This document shows positions 8,554 through 18,480 of a stretch of DNA of 19,912 bases, in pieces; the first letter of the stretch is position 1; each line of letters starts with the position of its first letter. This DNA comes from Fomitopsis serialis (taxonomy: Eukaryota; Basidiomycota; Agaricomycetes; Polyporales; Fomitopsidaceae), in the NCBI RefSeq assembly GCF_022376445.1, contig NW_025955576.1:1-19912 (forward strand), given 5' to 3'. The notes under the pieces are model-generated. The model had not been told where the DNA came from, made no database searches, and saw only the letters and a list, made by a program, of their open reading frames with translations. A program made the translations under genes and the position numbers.

Positions 8554-9742
8554 ATGGTCCGCCAACAGACGCAGCTCGTCCAGAAGACCTCCCCCCATGC
8601 TTCTCGGTTTCAGAAAGTAGCTAGTGCGCGATACGGTGTGTAGACGGTCTGCTATCTTCTTGCTGTGGAATCGATGTTGAGGCCGCCGCACAGCAAAAAC
8701 ACCGCAGAAGTCGCCCCTTGCGGCCATCCATCCCGCGGCGAGAAATGTGAACACGAACCGCTTCCTGCAGTCTCGGAGCAAGCTGGCGCCAATCAAGGAA
8801 GACCCCCTCGAGGACGAGGAGGAAGAACAGTCCGCATACACCCACCTCGACCGCCAATTTGATGCGCTCGAGCGGGACGAGGAGCTTGCATACCGTAAGC
8901 ACGCACACAGACGGGATGAGGACGACAGCATGGACTGGGACGACGAGTCGACGCTCGTCGCGATGCTTCAAGAAACGTGTGTGATGTCCTTAGTTGTGAC
9001 GGACGAGTGATCATATGCTACGTCTCGACAGTCCTGCGGTCGACGAACAAGAGGAAGTAGCAGCCTTGGCGAACAAGCTCAAAGCTCCTATGGCTGCACA
9101 AGGCGCGGCGATGAGGGAGTATCTTGGCGAGACACTCCTTCCTGTCATCGCTCGCGTGAAGGAAGTCCACGGTCTGCTGGAAGACAAGGGTAAGTTCGCG
9201 GATGCGGCACGCATGTATTCAATAATATTACCCCTATCACACAGTCGATCTCGCGTTCGGTGCCGGTATCATGACGTTCGATCAGGTCTGCAAGAAAGTT
9301 GAGAATATGGCGATCCGCGACGAGGACGAGCTGAAGACGGCTTACACTGATTGTCAGGTACTCCCTCCTGTCTCTCAGGACAGCATCGTTTGAGACTGAT
9401 CTCAAAGCCTGACGTACTGCTTTCAGCATAACATGGAACGCATTGTCGACCAACTACAAGAAGCGTACGCTCGGCGCGACGAATTATGGGTAATCCTACA
9501 GCAGGACGTCGATCAGTGCGGTGAGTATCCGTTCATTTCTGTTGATGGCGGGCCGCCGTCGCTAAGCGTTGGATCCTCCGTCATGCATGCAAGCCGAACG
9601 CGCCAAAGGCGCTCTCGAAGGTCTGCCAGCTGACGTCGAGCGCGCTATTGCGGCGCTGGAGAAGAAGAGCAAGGAATTAGACAAGGAGGGCTCCGCGGCC
9701 TCCAAGCAAAAGATGCTAAAGGGCCTTCTGGAGAAGCTCTGA
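8554..9742 (+). CDS. Acidic, helical coiled-coil protein of unknown function
   Basis: Exons are 8554-8616, 8708-8976, 9032-9189, 9245-9357, 9427-9520 and 9594-9742. The model totals 846 nt, 281 aa, all in phase, with 55-91 nt introns. I do not recognise the family. Residues ~38-51 carry a basic patch (NRFLQSRSKLAPIK), followed by a very acidic stretch EDPLEDEEEEQ (52-62) and another rich in Asp near 95-105. The C-terminal half is strongly helical and charged: EEVAALANKLKAPMAAQG, FDQVCKKVENMAIRDEDELK, MERIVDQLQEAYARRDELW, and a final Lys/Glu-rich helix with IAALEKKSKELDKEG. There is no signal peptide or membrane segment. A small scaffold or complex subunit (kinetochore-like or tether-like) is possible, but nothing proves it. 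Beyond the TGA the next frame stays protein-like for ~15 codons up to a strong GTGAGT donor. Confidence 0.78.
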
Positions 9743-10663
9743 CGCCGGTGGACGTCCCGACCGGTTTTGCGCCCACTCCGGGTGAGTGCGAGCATTTGCT
9801 CTCGCGTTCTCCGGTCATGCCAACAATGACTACATGTTGTCATGCTCAGCAATAATTGCTGCTATACCCCATTGTATCCATAGTCTCGTTTTCTCGACTC
9901 ACTTTCGTATCCGAACTCTTTCCGCTGTATCGATAGAACAGGTGGATGCACGTCAGCAGCTGCCCACATGTACAATAGGCCGACTTACGACCTAATTGGA
10001 GGCAGTCATGATGTGGTCGTAAAGTACTAGCGCTGCGAACAACCGTTCGGGGACTTCAATCAGTGGGGAGGATCGAGATCTGGTATCCTCGATCGCCTAT
10101 TGTTGCGATCGGCCTTTCCGAGTCGACGTCGTCGTTCAACGTCGCACTTTCTGTACCACGACTCCGGTGAGTCTCTCGCGTCTTTACTGGACAAGATTCT
10201 TCCCCATTTCCCAGCTTGGCAATGCATTTTTAGCGGCTGCTGCGGTGTGTTCTCATGACCAGGCTGTTCACGTGTACATGGCTTCGAATCTTGACGCGGT
10301 AACTCGCAAGCCTCTGTAAAGTCAGAAGAAAAGCAGCCCCGACCGACAATGCACTCAGCTTTGGTTTTGTGCATGTTCTCTTCTGTTATGTTCTAGAACG
10401 GCATCGCTGACGTACAGGCAGGGGTTTGTGCGGCGACTCCAGCTAGGGCGACCGCAGCAAGCAATCAATGTCTTGAGGGCACTCGACTTCGACTGAGCGC
10501 CACCGCAGCTCTCACAGCTGCGGGGCCAATATTTGACCTGTGATACACTGCACACATCCCATGAAACGCTCACGGCCGATCCGGGTCCAGCATCAGTCCC
10601 GGTTCTGCTTATATACGACCCTCTGTCTCCTCCCACCTTTCCGTTCCCGCGACATCGTGCACG
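9743..10663. other. Intergenic region upstream of the P450 gene
   Basis: This 921-bp stretch holds the 3' end of the coiled-coil gene and the promoter of the P450. The longest frames on either strand (about 100 codons near 10060-10374, minus; and frames antisense to the P450 first exon) have no recognisable features. A TATA box at 10610 is the only signal I can support. Confidence 0.6.
10610..10615 (+). promoter_or_regulatory. TATA box of the P450 gene
   Basis: TATATA lies 54 bp upstream of the P450 start codon, a plausible distance for a core promoter with a short 5' leader in a fungus. No other upstream motif is evident. Confidence 0.5.
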
Positions 10664-13417
10664 ATGGTGCTTGGTCCAGGGCAACGTCTGCTGCTGCGTG
10701 CGCTCGTCGTGGTGGGCAAGTATCCCGTCCTCGTCGTGTCTGCTGCCTACCTCCTTGACCGTTATGCCGGCTGGGCGATCCCTGCGTGGATCGTATGGCT
10801 GTCGGCGCTCGGAATCATCCCTCTCGTCGCCTTTGTGGCAGTGCGGATCAGGTACTGGCGGATCTACCGTGCCGCGGAACGTAAGGGCGCCATCATCGCG
10901 CCTGGCTGGAGTGGTAAGTGGCCCGGAAACCTGGATGTCCTCCAGGCCGTATTGCAGAGCTTCAGACACGGATACCCAGGTTTGTAACTTTTCATGTATC
11001 CACAACGATAGCGAGTGCGCGCGAGCTAATCTGTGCATATCAGGCGACATCCTACTAGAGAAGTTTGGACAGCTCGGTCATACCTATCGGTTCAACGTCC
11101 TATGGGACTTTGGTATCATGACATGCGATCCCGCTATCATTAAAGTAAGCAGTCAGCGAAGTTATCAGCGGGCATGCGCGTAACGAATCTGTGTCAGACT
11201 ATCCTTGCCACTGAGTTCCAGAACTACGAAAAAGGTCAGTGTCGCACAGAGCACCTGAGTAAGCGATGGTACTGATCGCTGCCCATTTATCAGGTGAAGT
11301 CTTCCAAGAACAAATGAGCTCTGTATTGGGGACCGGGGTCTTCAACTCGGACGGTAAGTAACAGTACCGTTCCCAATGCATCAGATTCAAGTTTTGAGAT
11401 GCTACCTGTAGGGGACATGTGGAAGTGCGCATATACTCGTCCCAAGCGATCATAGATGTCCAACACATACGCTTTCCATCCACAGATGGCACCGTTCGAT
11501 GACGCGTCCTTTCTTCAGCAAGGATCGCATCAGTCACTTTGAGCTCTTTGACAGACATGCTGGTGAGCCTTCTCCCTCCATGTACAGTCGATGAGCACGG
11601 ATTGATAATGACCGTACGCAGAAGCTGCCCTGGACAAGATGAGAGAGCGCTTCTGCGCAGGCTACGCGATCGACTTCCAGGTATGTTCGTCTCCTCTGAT
11701 CCTCAAATATCTCTCATCCAATTATTGCTATTCTCTCCAGGACCTCGTCTCGCGCTTCACCCTCGACTCCGCTACGGAGTTCCTCTTCGGCGCATGCGTC
11801 CACTCCCTCCGCTCTACCCTCCCCTACCCACACAACATCTCTGCCGCCTCGCCCTCCTCGCCCTTCCCCTACGCCTCCGCCGCGCCGCCGTCGCCGACCG
11901 TCCCGGGGGTGGACAAGGCGGAGGCATTCGCGACGGCGTTCTCGAAGGCGGAGCACCTCTGCGCGGAGCGCGCGACGATGGGCAAGGTCTGGCCGCTCTC
12001 GGAGATGCGCGAGGACAAGACGCGCGAACACATGCGTGTCGTGGACGAATATCTGCATCCTATCCTCGAAGAGGCGCTCCGGAAGAAGGCGGAGAGGGCG
12101 AGGGAGAAGGCCCGGGTTAGTGATGGGAAGACTGGGGAGGATGCGGATGAGATTGAGGACGGCGAGACGCTGATGGACCATCTGGCGAAATTCACGAGCG
12201 GTGAGTCTGGGCGTTTGACGGGTGTGCGGGTGCGCTGAGCGGTGTTATTGCAGACTTGACAGTATTGCATGACGAGGTGCTCAACATCCTGCTTGCGGGA
12301 CGTGATACGGTTAGTAGCAGCCGACCACAGAACGGGACGCTTTGCTGAGACCGAGATCTGATTGCTGGACCACTTATGTAGACAGCTACTACGCTGACCT
12401 TCGCGGTGTATCTTCTGGCCATGCACCCTGACGTCCTCAAGCGCTTGCGCGCGGAAGTGCTCGAGAAGGTGGGTTTGAAGCAGAGGCCGACGTACGGGAA
12501 TATCAAGGAAATGCGCTACTTGCGGGCTGTCATCAACGAGACTCTGCGTTTGTACCCTGCTGTGTCAGTGAGGTCTTCCATATCACCCGTGGCACAGAGG
12601 ATTGATGTTTCACGGATCACAGGCCATTCAATCTCCGGTGAGCTTCGTTGAAGCAGCTCAGGATGTCCTCGAATTTCTCATCGTGTTGCACTTCGCGTGA
12701 ACATAGCGCGTCGTTGAACGAAGGCCTTCTCCCGAACGCCAATGGCAAGCCGTTCTACGTCCCCGCCAAAGTACTGTACGTATTGTGTAACATTCGAGGA
12801 GCCCGCCCATCATCTGAGACGCTTCAACGGTAGTGTGTCATACTCAGTATGGGCTATGCACCGCAGGGAAGAGTACTGGGGTCCCGATGGTGCGCACCTC
12901 CACGCATATAGTCGGGCATGACCGACAGGCCACCGAAATAGCTCAGGAATATGATCCCGACCGATTCCTCGACGACCGCGTGAACAAATACCTCACTCCC
13001 AATCCGTTCATCTTCCTCCCATTCAACGCCGGGCCGCGGATCTGCCTCGGGCAGCAGGTGCGCCCCTCCCTCTGCCTCACAGATCCGCCTAGCGCTGACT
13101 CCCCGCGCGCGGAAGTTCGCATACAACGAGATGTCGTTCTTCCTGATCAAGCTCCTGCAGCGCTTCTCGACGATGGAGCTCGCGCCGGATGCAGCGCCCC
13201 CGAGCACGCTGCCCCCGAAGGAGTGGGCGCGCGCGCCCGGCAGGAAGGGCAAGGAGAAGGTCTGGCCGAAATCGCACTTGACGCTCTACGCAACGGTGCG
13301 TGTGCTTCCATGCTTCGTCTCGATGCTATGTCGGTGGGTGGCTGACTTGAAGTTCAGGGTGGCGTGTGGGTGAGGATGACGGAGGCAGAGGAGGGCGAGG
13401 TCGATGTGCAGGTGTGA
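10664..13417 (+). CDS. Cytochrome P450 monooxygenase, CYP63-like
   Basis: A heme monooxygenase of the endoplasmic reticulum, needing P450 reductase. Sixteen exons: 10664-10979, 11044-11144, 11198-11234, 11294-11353, 11412-11424, 11486-11562, 11622-11680, 11741-12200, 12254-12309, 12382-12563, 12623-12637, 12707-12775, 12834-12889, 12942-13057, 13116-13295 and 13358-13417. The 1857 nt give 618 aa with no frame break. Two hydrophobic segments at residues ~12-32 and ~38-60 anchor the N-terminus. The oxygen-binding helix is AGRDTT (389-394), E446-T-L-R449 is the ExxR motif, YDPDRF (504-509) replaces PERF, and [12 protein letters not shown] carries the heme ligand Cys535. The length, MTRPFF and [19 protein letters not shown] resemble CYP63 enzymes of white-rot fungi, which oxidise alkanes, alkylphenols and aromatics; the family call is from memory of the motifs. 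Exons 5 (13 nt) and 11 (15 nt) are microexons. Confidence 0.93.
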
Positions 13418-13865
13418 TATGCTTGTCGAGGGGTGTCTTGGACGGTTTGTTTAGGATGTGTATCACAATGTATGTATTAGTACTGTATGATCTAGTGGAA
13501 CCGAATTTTGGCATCTCTGTTGTCTTTTGCTGTCCGTACGCCGTGAGCTGTACAGGACGCAGACGATTTGGATGGCTCCGTGCAAATCCCTTTATTGTCA
13601 CTGAGGGCGAAGCCCCATGTAGACATTACATGCATCGTATCTTCGCCAGCTCCTCCTGTCTTCGTCGCGTAGCATAGCCGTCCGCCAGGCTTCGGGTAAA
13701 GTATGATAATATAGAGCGAGGAATTGAAATGAATTGGCCGTGGTGTCGACTCGCGCATCCGCTGCAACCCCTCTGGGGTGTGACCGTATCCCCTCGCCGT
13801 CCTGTCCTTCAACTCGAGGTTTCCGTAAGCGGCCGGTGTTGTGGATGTACCGGAGAAGGGCTTCA
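13418..13865. other. Convergent 3' region between P450 and kinase genes
   Basis: It carries the 3' untranslated regions of the P450 (+) and of the kinase-START-like gene (-). Minus-strand open frames of 111 and 149 codons here begin inside the last kinase-gene exon in the wrong frames and run into this region. I see no independent gene. Confidence 0.6.
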
Positions 13866-16672
13866 TCAACCTGGGGGGTAGTCTGGGGCGTAGTTCGGCC
13901 ATGACCGCCGTCGCTCCGTACTGACAGTGGCATTGAACCACTTGAAAAAGTCCACTACAGTCTGTCGGAGATCCCAGTAAGTAGATATTGATCCAGCCTC
14001 AACGGCGAATATAGATTGAAACCGACCTGCGCTATTGCACCGTCCCTAGGGCGGTTGGATGGCGTCCAGTTTCCCCCCAGTGCCCAGGTCTCCGCTAATC
14101 GCCATTCAATCTGTCCATTGTCGAGCTCTGCAAATTGTTCGGCGCCGGCGTATCGTCCGACTACGACGTCACTCGGGATGCGCTCTCCTGGAAGCTCCAC
14201 GGGACGATAGATTACTATGCTATCGTGCGATGGATCATCAGCACTCAGTCAAATATCCACATTGATGTAAACGCGAACCCTCTCCTGGCTTTCTTATCCA
14301 AAAACATGGTTTGAGAAATGTAGAACTGTCGTTCTCGTTGGAAGAAGGGGTATCGATAGCGTACCGACCATACAGACTCGGTCGGAGAATATTCCGACAG
14401 CATCTTCGCCGACTTGAGTTCTGGTACGTATCTGCGCATGAAGTGCACGTTATCGTCGCAGAATCGTGAATGGAAAGACACAGTAGGACGTACAGCATTT
14501 CTATCGAATACTTGTTGACGGCACGATAATGCCAGAGCTGATCCAGCGTGAGGTCTCGCGAATCGTGTTTGCTCACTCTGCAGTCCCAAGGGGACTCATT
14601 GTTGCCGTCTTTGCATCTCCAAGAGGTCTTGATGTCCCCCCTATGATGCTCAAGTGGACGAAACACGCGACATCGTTCCCAGGATAAGGTGTAATTCATG
14701 AGCCACTTGCCGGCCGCGACGGTTTGTTTCTCCGGGAGAATGTCTGGCCAGTGACGTATTAGCCAAATCTCCAACGGCCCACCAACTGACATACCAATGA
14801 TCAAAGTTGGTATAAGAGTGATCTTCAAGCGCCTTTCGATGGTCCCCGGGACAATATCATCCTTCGACGGGCCAGTATATCGGTCAAGTTCGAGATGGTG
14901 TGGAATCGGAATGCTTTTGTCGTTGAAGTAGAATGCTCTCTTCAGATCCAGAAGTACCACAGATATCCGTGGACGCTTGTGCCGATCCTCCCTCCAGCAC
15001 TTCTCCATGATCCCCACACTTCGCTGGACATTGAAAGCGGGGGTGACTCTGTGGGCCGTAATGGTCGCTTCCCTGTGAGTACCTTGTTGATCACTTGTGC
15101 ATCGAGTCGGCTTTCGTCGAACGGAAAACGTTCAGTGAAGACCTTGTAAACGTATGTCGGATCGACATTATAACGAGAGCCGAGGCGTGACGAACCTCCC
15201 ACATGACCATGGAGAATGAGTAGATGTCGCTCTCTTTGGTCGGATTGCCATGTTCGAGGCCGAACTTATCAGGGTCGTGGAGCTCAGGTGCCATCCACCG
15301 TGCCGTCGAGGCAAAGACAGACACGTTTGTCACTATGTGAATTGTCTCTGGCTGATAGAGGATGGTCGTCAGTCCGAAGTCGGACAGGCAGGCACGTCTG
15401 TGCTCATCAATCAAGATATTTGCCTGAGAAGCCGACGGTCAGCGTGTTGTACATCAGCACAGTATAAAACTGTACATACTCCCTTGAGGTCACCATGCAC
15501 TATGCCCACCGTGGTTGAATGAAGATATTCCAGGCCATGAGCGACATCCAGAATCTAGAAATCACCTCAGTACGACGCAATAGCAAAGTCGGATATCCTG
15601 ACCAGAAGGGGTCGATTTGCTTTGGGGTTGTCCTTCACAAACGATATGATATCACCACCGATCATCCATTTGCAAACCATGCTTAGCGGAAAATGCTGTC
15701 GGTCTATACCGAAGAATGGGACAACACGAGCGTGCGAGAGTCGTTTCCAGGTGATCGCTTCCCGACAAAAACTCTGACGGCTGGGTTAGCGGCCCAAAGT
15801 CACTGCAACCAGCTATGCCGGCACTGACCTTTAGGACAGAATCAACGGAACCCTTCGCAGCTATCCTGATGACCTTCACGCCTACGTCTTGTCTGCCGAG
15901 GCGGCCACGCCAGACTTCTGCAAAGCCACCGAAAGCCACCGGGCCGTCCTTGGGGACGAGCAGGTCCCGCGTCGCGGCAGAAAGTGAGGTCGGGAGGATA
16001 CCCTGCTTGACACATATCTTGCGTAGAGTATGAAACACCGTACTGTAGAGTCTGTCATAGGGTTCAATGGAGTTCATAGCCTTGAGAGATGAATGAGCTC
16101 AAAAAATCTGGAGGTTCGTACGATTGTGGTACCCACGTCATCAAGGACGTCGATGAGTGCTGTAGCATCGTCTGCGTCTGCATTCATGAGCTTCTCAACC
16201 TCTGCACTTGAGTTCAGACACCCTTTGAGTAAGGCAATTTTGTCTTGCATCTCATACTTTGCTTGCGAATTTGCGAGCGTCGTCGGTGAAGATATCCGGG
16301 ACGAGCTTTGCTGTCCATGGAATAGTGAGCCGGGTGCACAATGCAAAATGCTCTAGGTACATCACCGACCAATTCGAAGAAGATGCTCGGGCACGAATTG
16401 TACAGATTCGCCAATTCTTCTCCAATACGGAGTAGGTTAGTAAGCACCGTCGTAGTGTCAAAATGCCTCCATGTCCCTATTGACTGATGTAGACTCCAGA
16501 GCCACCTGCGTCAAGATGATGAGCCAGTGACTCATGCATAGGCGCGATGTGGTCACCTGTCAGCGTGGAGGACAAATCCTACCAGATGGAACGGTATATT
16601 GTTATCTCGACGCGCCGTTACATACGGCTGGCAGAACTGCAGCAATTGGCGCAGCGACTCCTGCGCATGCAT
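13866..16672 (-). CDS. Protein kinase fused to a START-like (DUF3074) domain; one frameshift
   Basis: Exons (minus): 16672-16557, 16505-16361, 16310-16137, 16080-15829, 15773-15603, 15554-15480, 15423-15196, 15142-14795, 14743-14494, 14431-14261, 14219-14027, 13961-13866. Residues 1-~185 form a helical N-terminal region without a firm family. The kinase domain has a Gly loop (AFGGFAEVWRG), Lys214, Glu234 in CREA, a catalytic loop HGDLKGAN with Asp308, DFG 326-328 and MAPEL, as in fungal TKL-type kinases. After CWREDRHKRPR the same frame runs straight into a START-like lipid-binding fold: SPWDCRVSKH, YVPELKSAK, VWSVRYRYP, GQIEWRLAETWALGGN and VDFFKWF. The sole break is one missing base in a run of four (15012-15015); without it 739 aa are predicted, as it stands the frame ends at 14942 after ~453 aa. 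The intron at 14744-14794 is 51 nt and in frame, so it may be retained; the one at 14220-14260 is only 41 nt. Confidence 0.82.
15012..15015 (-). other. One-base frameshift inside the kinase domain
   Basis: On the minus strand the conserved kinase sequence runs SSEVW in one frame and continues GIMEKCWREDRHKRPR in the next. The junction is a run of four G; a fifth G would join the two frames exactly. No pair of splice sites in the 130 bases around it can restore the frame, because every candidate intron would be under 25 nt. Confidence 0.8.
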
Positions 16673-17044
16673 GAGTTAGCGTTGTTTTAGCGGACATAAT
16701 CGGTGGTAGACAAACCATGCGGGTCGCAGGTGATCAACATGGTTTATCAAGAGTGCATGCTGACTGGCTAGGTCGACGGACATAGGCGTATATATGGTTC
16801 ACCGACCGGATGGCTGGCTCAGTGTTCCGAAGATGCTGCTGCGAAGTAGACTCAAGTCAACGATGCCTCGTACTCTGACGGTGTCGTGGTTGTGGTTGAT
16901 GAAAGGTAGACGCACAAGCTGTGCAGATCTGACGTCTCCGAGTTAAGTCGGCTGTATTGTGTGGGAACAGTGTGGTTAGGTGTCTATCACACATCGCGAG
17001 TCCTAATGCTCGGTCCATGGTAACCCAAACTTCGCAGAGGCCAG
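16673..17044. other. Kinase promoter and metaxin-like gene 3' region
   Basis: This 372-bp spacer sits between two minus-strand genes. An alternative upstream ATG of the kinase frame lies just 3' of the TATA box and would need a weak phase-0 donor, so I preferred the ATG at 16672, which is in frame without any intron. Nothing else is visible. Confidence 0.55.
16789..16795 (-). promoter_or_regulatory. TATA box of the kinase-START-like gene
   Basis: The minus strand reads ATATATA here, about 117 bp upstream of the proposed start codon at 16672, which leaves room for a leader of about 80-90 nt. Confidence 0.45.
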
Positions 17045-17912
17045 CTATGTAAGCAGACGGCGCTGGAATGCAGCGCGCACTTGCCCTTGCACGCGGCGCT
17101 CCCATGCGACCAAGTTGACGCGGCGGGCGACCTCGATACGCACCGCGTTGTCTCTCGAGTGCAAGATGCAGTGCAGATAAGCGAAGACGAGCGCGTCTAG
17201 AGCAGTCGGTGTGCTACGGCAAATCCCTATGTCAGATGGTCATCGGATCGCAACCTCAACGAGACATACATCGATCCAAGGAACCACTTGTCTGTTCCGA
17301 GACGCTCGGATAGAGATGAAATGGCATCCCGGTACTGGAGCATAACCGCATTGCGATCCACGTGAGTGCCGTACGGCGGAAGGATGCTTCCAAACCCATT
17401 CAGGGGAGCAGGCGGGGGATTGAGCATCGTATTCAGGGCGCGGTGCTTGGATGGGAAGGGTACGAAGAGCGCAGAGAACATGGACGGAGATGGCTGGGAC
17501 ATTGCCTGTGTACCATACCGCTCAGTCTCACAAGACGATGGGAGATCGAGGATTTACGCACCAGAGCTGCATGAACGTTGCCCTCCATTAACGACACCCA
17601 CGCGCGACTCTCATCACGCGCTGCTTCATCCACGTACCCCTCCAACTCGCCTTGTCCGCCGTCCACCTGCCCGTCGACCCAGCCCGGAATAAGGTGTGCA
17701 GTGAGTAGCTCTCCGCCAGAGTCGCCGCCCTCCAATGGGACGTGTAGGTTGGGGAAACGACCATCCACTGCGCCGTCCTCCGTTACGTCCCACCGCACAT
17801 GAATCTTGGAAAGGCCGCGCAAAGCGAGGTATGCCTGCCACTTCAGGCATTCCACGTCGCGACTGAGTAGGTCTTCGAGCTCCGGGCTCTCGTTACGAGG
17901 GGATGTATCCAT
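17045..17912 (-). CDS. Metaxin/SAM37-like mitochondrial outer-membrane protein
   Basis: Exons (minus) are 17912-17562, 17505-17270 and 17213-17045, with two 56-nt introns; they give 251 aa in phase. Metaxins and Sam37 belong to the sorting and assembly machinery that inserts beta-barrel proteins into the mitochondrial outer membrane, and have a GST-like fold. Seen here are an N-terminal part with SRDVECLKWQAYLALRGL and FPNLHVPLE (thioredoxin-like half), a middle with YRDAISSLSERLGTDKWFLGS, and the diagnostic helix TPTALDALVFAYLHCIL (197-213). A basic tail ends QVRAAFQRRLLT. No transmembrane segment is evident, and the protein is shorter than human metaxin-1 (317 aa), so it may attach through a partner. 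It is divergent to the small gene at 17993, the two ATGs being only 80 bp apart. Confidence 0.72.
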
Positions 17913-17992
17913 AGGGTGGGTGCTGCAACCGCGCGAGCAGTATAAAACGACAAGACCGGTGGGTGAGTATACAGCGGGAAGAGAGCAAAGAA
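17913..17992. promoter_or_regulatory. Compact 80-bp bidirectional promoter
   Basis: The start codons of the metaxin-like gene (minus, 17912) and the small-protein gene (plus, 17993) are separated by only 80 bp. A TATAAAA box on the plus strand at 17941-17947 lies 46 bp upstream of the plus ATG. No TATA box faces the metaxin-like gene, which suggests an initiator-type start there. Confidence 0.55.
17941..17947 (+). promoter_or_regulatory. TATA box of the small-protein gene
   Basis: TATAAAA is a perfect core-promoter match. It sits 46 bp before the ATG at 17993, and the ATG context is AAGAAATGG, favourable for initiation. Confidence 0.6.
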
Positions 17993-18305
17993 ATGGCGGA
18001 GCGGTTTCGGTAAGGAAAGAGACGGCAGCGCAGATGAGCTCAACATCAAAAGCAGGAGTTGTTATCGCAGCACCTCACACCCTGTCAGGTTCAAGCTGCT
18101 CGACGAGGCTCCGGAATCCGTGGCGTTGGGTTGGGTGAAGAGAACTCGGAAGGTTGTACTTGGACTGCACGGTAGACTATGATTACCATATGTGGCATTC
18201 AACGCCAACGTATGCTGACGTAAGCCAATAGCTGTGAGCCTGTACCGAATCGAGTTCGGCGTTACAGCGCGCAGCCTGCTTCATTGTGCACACTCATCGC
18301 TGTGA
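17993..18305 (+). CDS. Small basic protein, 57 aa, three exons, unknown function
   Basis: Exons are 17993-18009 (17 nt), 18089-18171 (83 nt) and 18232-18305 (74 nt), joined in phase by 79- and 60-nt introns with GTAAGG and GTAGAC donors. The protein begins MAERFRFKLLDEAPESVALG, continues with a basic part (WVKRTRKVVLGLH), and ends in a Cys/His/Ser-containing tail. I do not recognise a family. The central exon looks strongly protein-coding and is preceded by a good promoter. The third exon is less certain, since another acceptor could change the C-terminus. There is no signal peptide. It is easily missed by gene finders because no exon exceeds 83 nt. Confidence 0.5.
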
Positions 18306-18480
18306 CTCCATCCTCGGCAAGTAACAGGTCTCCAAAGCAGCTATTGAGGCTATTTCATGCTTGACTCCCGTGCACAGGCCGGCGCGTCCTCGACCTCCAC
18401 GCTTCCTCGAATTGCTAACTACTCCCAGGGACCCGCGTCGTGTTCCATACCCTGCAGGCTCACAGTGAGGAAACCTTGCC

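Noticed and set aside
10880..10920. Two GTAAG-type donors inside P450 exon 1
   Set aside because: The frame stays open across both and encodes expected P450 N-terminal sequence; no matching acceptor gives a better protein.
12776..12941. P450 read as a pseudogene because of in-frame stops
   Set aside because: The stops fall inside two ordinary introns (12776-12833 and 12890-12941); splicing restores [17 protein letters not shown] followed by YDPDRF.
13492..13941. 149- and 111-codon minus-strand frames beyond the kinase gene
   Set aside because: They start inside the last START-like exon in the wrong frames and extend into the 3' region; the true frame stops at 13866 with a double TGA.
14542..14580. 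Possible 39-nt intron starting GTGAGC
   Set aside because: The sequence it would remove encodes the RVSKH segment expected in the START-like family, and 39 nt is short for an intron here.
13866..14795. START-like domain as a separate gene
   Set aside because: No ATG in the right frame lies between the kinase core and the domain, and the kinase frame runs into it without a stop, so a fusion is the simpler reading.
15480..15554. Kinase called inactive because the catalytic loop has HGD instead of HRD
   Set aside because: HGDLKGAN is common in agaricomycete TKL-type kinases, and the catalytic Asp, Lys, Glu and DFG are all present.
16748..16783. Upstream ATG for the kinase gene
   Set aside because: It lies only a few bases after the TATA box, too close to be inside the transcript, and would need a poor GTCTAC donor to reach the kinase frame. 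The ATG at 16672 needs no intron.
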